Shown: positions 5,698-8,069 of the stretch, one piece after another
Layout of the letters: every line of letters starts with the position of its first letter
Position numbering within the stretch: position 1 is the first letter of the stretch
Assembly: GCA_030637245.1 (NCBI GenBank)
Contig: DAOVVI010000053.1
Coordinates: forward strand, 1 to 8,069
From: Cyclobacteriaceae bacterium
GTDB lineage: Bacteria; Bacteroidota; Bacteroidia; Cytophagales; Cyclobacteriaceae
Reading direction: 5' to 3'
DNA: 8,069 nt
Made by a program: the position numbers and the translations under genes
Notes under the pieces: model-generated
Database searches by the model: none
Told to the model about the DNA's origin: nothing
Seen by the model: only the letters and a program-made list of their open reading frames with translations

Positions 5698-8069
5698 ATG
5701 AGTCTGTTCACAACATTGCTTAAAAAATCCATTGGAGATTTTCTTCGGAAGCGCAAGAAATGGCTCATTACTTTAGGAATATTTATTGGTTTTCTCATTG
5801 GCCTCAACCTTTTGATTAATCACTATGTGGACAAAGTCGTTGGTACCCTGATCAAAGAATTTGTACATGAGAAATCCAATGGTTTTTACCAGGTTGAATT
5901 TAAAGAAATCGCATACCTGTTGAATGATGGTCGCTTTTTCATGACCGATTTTCGATTTGGAATTCACCCTGATCATCAGCATAGTATTGATTACAAAGAC
6001 CTGAAACAGAACTACATTTATCTGGCTTCCATTCCAAGATTGCATATTGACATTATTGATTTCTGGTCAGTTTTTGTTCATCGAAAACTTAGAGTAATTG
6101 GTATAGATATCGATTCACCGGAAATCAAAATCATTAATCTGAATAAAAATAAAAGCCCAAAAAAAATATCCTTTGAAGCCGGTAATTTATACGAAGTATT
6201 GTCCGGGCAACTAAACGAATTAAAGATCAGTGATTTTCTTATTTCAGATGGCAAATTTGACTATGAAACCTACGAGGGTCCTGATTACGACAACTTCAAG
6301 ATCAAAGGGGTGACATTTGAGGTTAAAAATTTCCAGGTAAATGAGAAAGCAAATTTGCGCACGGATAAGTTTTTCTATACCGACGACATTTTTCTCGAAA
6401 TAAAAGATCAGTTATTTTTGCTAAAAGACAGCATTCATAAAGTCTCTTTTGACAAATTTTATATTTCCACTCGTAATAATGAACTCGGCTTTGAAAATTT
6501 TAATTTGACACGCAGGGATAATCCCCTAACAAATAAAAAAGCACATAATCACTATGAAGTGACCGTACCTAGTGTCAGGTTATCCGGAATCGATTTTCTA
6601 AGCGCCTACAACAACAATCTCCTGATGATTGATAGTATTGAGATTGGTGACCCAACGATAAAAATAAAAAAGAGAACGAAAGGTCGTCAAAGTGATACAA
6701 CCCGAAGCAATCTCCTGGACATAGCCTTGATTTACCATGATTATCTCATGATCGATCACTTCAATCTAACTGAAGCCAACCTGATTTTTACAGATGAAAC
6801 TCAGAATCAACCAAAGAAATATACTATCGATCATATCTCGGCATATGTTTCGAATGTTGAAATTGATAACGGCCGAAATTCAAAATACAAGTATGGTTTT
6901 GATTTTGACAAGGTAGATCTGGTTGTCAAAAATTATGAAGTGACACTTCCGGACAGTATAAACACTGTAAAATTTGATGAATTCACTATAACATCCAATC
7001 CTTTTGAAGTCAAACTGAAGGATTTGGTAGTACAGCCAGACCTTTCAGTTGCCTCACCAAGTGAAAAAAGCCGCATTTATGCTAATTTTCCATATATAGT
7101 GGTCTCTGAGTTCGATGTTGCAAAGGCAATTAATAAGGATACATTTATTATAGAAGAGGTATATCTGGAAGATCCGGATATTAGAATAGAGCCTGCAATT
7201 TCTAAAAAACCCGGTAATCAAAAAACCACTCCGGGTGGGCTGTTTGGAGTTTATAAGGGCTTACAATCTTTTTCTGACTTGTTCATTTTAAATAAGCTAA
7301 ATATTATAAATGGAAAATTCAGCCTCGAAAATCCACCCGGGATGAATAAAACCGATATTGTCTTAAACCAGATCAACCTGGCATTGGAAAATATCATTGT
7401 GGATAGCTTAACCAATACGGAAAATGACCTATTTGGAAGTGCTGAACTTAGTTTGTCCTTGAATAACAGTTCTGTAAAAACACAACCTGGCTCTATCAAA
7501 ACAGGAAATTTTAAGTTTACCTCAACGGATGGCAGACTGAAAATTGATAATCTGAATATGGAGGCTGATTCATCCATTTTACACCAAAAACTCGAAGTCA
7601 ACCTCCCGGAGTTGATTGTAACGGGAATTAACACAAATAAAATTTTATTTGAAAATGAAATTGCGTTGGATTCTTTGAAATTTCAAAATGTTGAAATTCT
7701 GTTTGATTTATTTGAAAAATCCCTGCCGAGCGAAAAGACACCTAAGAAAGTATCTGAGCATCTGCCTGTAATAACCATCAATCACCTTATCGGAATTAAA
7801 AATGATATAAATTTCAAACATGATGGTTTACCTATTTTTATAGCTGATAATATTAGTTTTAACATTTCAAAATTACGGGTGGATCAGTCTATAAGTGACA
7901 AGTTTATAAATCAATTTGACTATGACAAAATCCGATCGATCTCAATTGATAACTATAATTTCTACCTGACAGAGCAAAATCATCTACTTAAAGCGGATCA
8001 CATATCCTGGAGCAATAATAACTCAACTTTTTCCATGGAAAATATTAATCTTAAACCACATGGAAATCC
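5698..8069 (+). CDS. Large AsmA-like repeat protein with N-terminal membrane anchor (partial, open at right edge)
   Basis: The frame is open from the ATG at 5698 to the window end: 790 codons plus two bases, no stop. There is no in-frame ATG close upstream (the ATG at 5659 reads into a stop at once). Residues 22-41 form one membrane helix after a basic stretch (RKRKK), so the rest probably lies in the periplasm. The body is beta-rich and repetitive. Block 1 (34 residues, starting 112, 290, 464 and 636) has the pattern xP, hydrophobic alternation, D/N, then I-x-hydrophobic-x-x-P-x-I-x-I (DSPEIKI, GDPTIKI, EDPDIRI; the fourth copy, QNVEILF, lacks the Pro). Block 2 follows (ISDFLISDGKF at 177-187, and equivalents near 352, 531 and 694). 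Block 3 begins about 66, 249, 424, 600 and 764 (VSFDKFYIS, VKFDEFTIT and similar). This matches the general design of AsmA/TamB/YhdP/DUF748-type beta-groove proteins, which move lipid or affect outer-membrane assembly. Family assignment is inference; the repeats are directly seen. Confidence 0.8.
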   Translation, partial: MSLFTTLLKKSIGDFLRKRKKWLITLGIFIGFLIGLNLLINHYVDKVVGTLIKEFVHEKSNGFYQVEFKEIAYLLNDGRFFMTDFRFGIHPDHQHSIDYKDLKQNYIYLASIPRLHIDIIDFWSVFVHRKLRVIGIDIDSPEIKIINLNKNKSPKKISFEAGNLYEVLSGQLNELKISDFLISDGKFDYETYEGPDYDNFKIKGVTFEVKNFQVNEKANLRTDKFFYTDDIFLEIKDQLFLLKDSIHKVSFDKFYISTRNNELGFENFNLTRRDNPLTNKKAHNHYEVTVPSVRLSGIDFLSAYNNNLLMIDSIEIGDPTIKIKKRTKGRQSDTTRSNLLDIALIYHDYLMIDHFNLTEANLIFTDETQNQPKKYTIDHISAYVSNVEIDNGRNSKYKYGFDFDKVDLVVKNYEVTLPDSINTVKFDEFTITSNPFEVKLKDLVVQPDLSVASPSEKSRIYANFPYIVVSEFDVAKAINKDTFIIEEVYLEDPDIRIEPAISKKPGNQKTTPGGLFGVYKGLQSFSDLFILNKLNIINGKFSLENPPGMNKTDIVLNQINLALENIIVDSLTNTENDLFGSAELSLSLNNSSVKTQPGSIKTGNFKFTSTDGRLKIDNLNMEADSSILHQKLEVNLPELIVTGINTNKILFENEIALDSLKFQNVEILFDLFEKSLPSEKTPKKVSEHLPVITINHLIGIKNDINFKHDGLPIFIADNISFNISKLRVDQSISDKFINQFDYDKIRSISIDNYNFYLTEQNHLLKADHISWSNNNSTFSMENINLKPHGN
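6031..8069 (+). repeat. Array of about 172-178-residue protein repeats inside the AsmA-like gene
   Basis: Repeat units, counted from the start of block 1, begin at nucleotides 6031, 6565, 7087 and 7603; the fourth runs into the window edge. Within each unit the order block 1, block 2, block 3 is kept. Similarity is only at protein level and the DNA is diverged, so the repeats are old, not recent duplications. A further block 3 copy at residues 66-88 precedes the first full unit, implying a partial N-terminal unit. Confidence 0.7.

Noticed and set aside
5773..6045. Minus-strand open frame of 90 codons opposite the start of the AsmA-like gene
   Set aside because: It is antisense to the membrane helix and first repeat block of the real gene and has no recognisable features.
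7251..7634. Minus-strand open frame of 127 codons inside the AsmA-like gene
   Set aside because: It is antisense to a repeat-containing plus-strand frame that has clear protein-level conservation between units; its translation shows no motif.

Overview
This window looks like a chromosomal segment from a member of the Bacteroidota, probably a free-living Cytophagales-type organism. The reasons are an AT-rich composition, genes without Shine-Dalgarno sequences, a TonB-dependent receptor with an N-terminal carboxypeptidase-regulatory-like domain and a C-terminal Phe, and a match to the Bacteroidota -7 promoter box (TAnnTTTG) in front of thyA. The genus cannot be fixed from the sequence alone.

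Layout: positions 1-432 are a very AT-rich non-coding leader. A complete plus-strand gene for an outer-membrane TonB-dependent receptor follows (433-3168) and ends at a clear intrinsic terminator (3198-3225). Three minus-strand genes converge on it. In transcription order they are thyA (5552-4758, thymidylate synthase with all catalytic residues), a small four-helix membrane protein of unknown function (4533-4117), and an exported lipoprotein of the endonuclease/exonuclease/phosphatase fold (4104-3220). The last two are 12 nt apart and are probably cotranscribed. The 224-nt gap between thyA and the membrane-protein gene holds a short tandem repeat and an inverted repeat. Divergent from thyA, a long plus-strand gene starts at 5698 and is still open at the right edge (790 codons visible).

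That last gene is the most interesting object here. It encodes an N-terminally anchored protein built of in-register repeats of about 164-183 residues, with the pattern of AsmA-like (repeating beta-groove, TamB/YhdP/DUF748-type) envelope proteins. The repeats were found by hand alignment of the translation.

The genes do not form an obvious single pathway. The receptor, the lipoprotein phosphatase/nuclease and the AsmA-like protein are all envelope proteins, while thyA is a housekeeping nucleotide gene. I see no mobile element, CRISPR array, rRNA or tRNA, and no convincing sign of a wholly new system. The long repeat protein and a palindrome overlapping the receptor's candidate promoter are the best leads.
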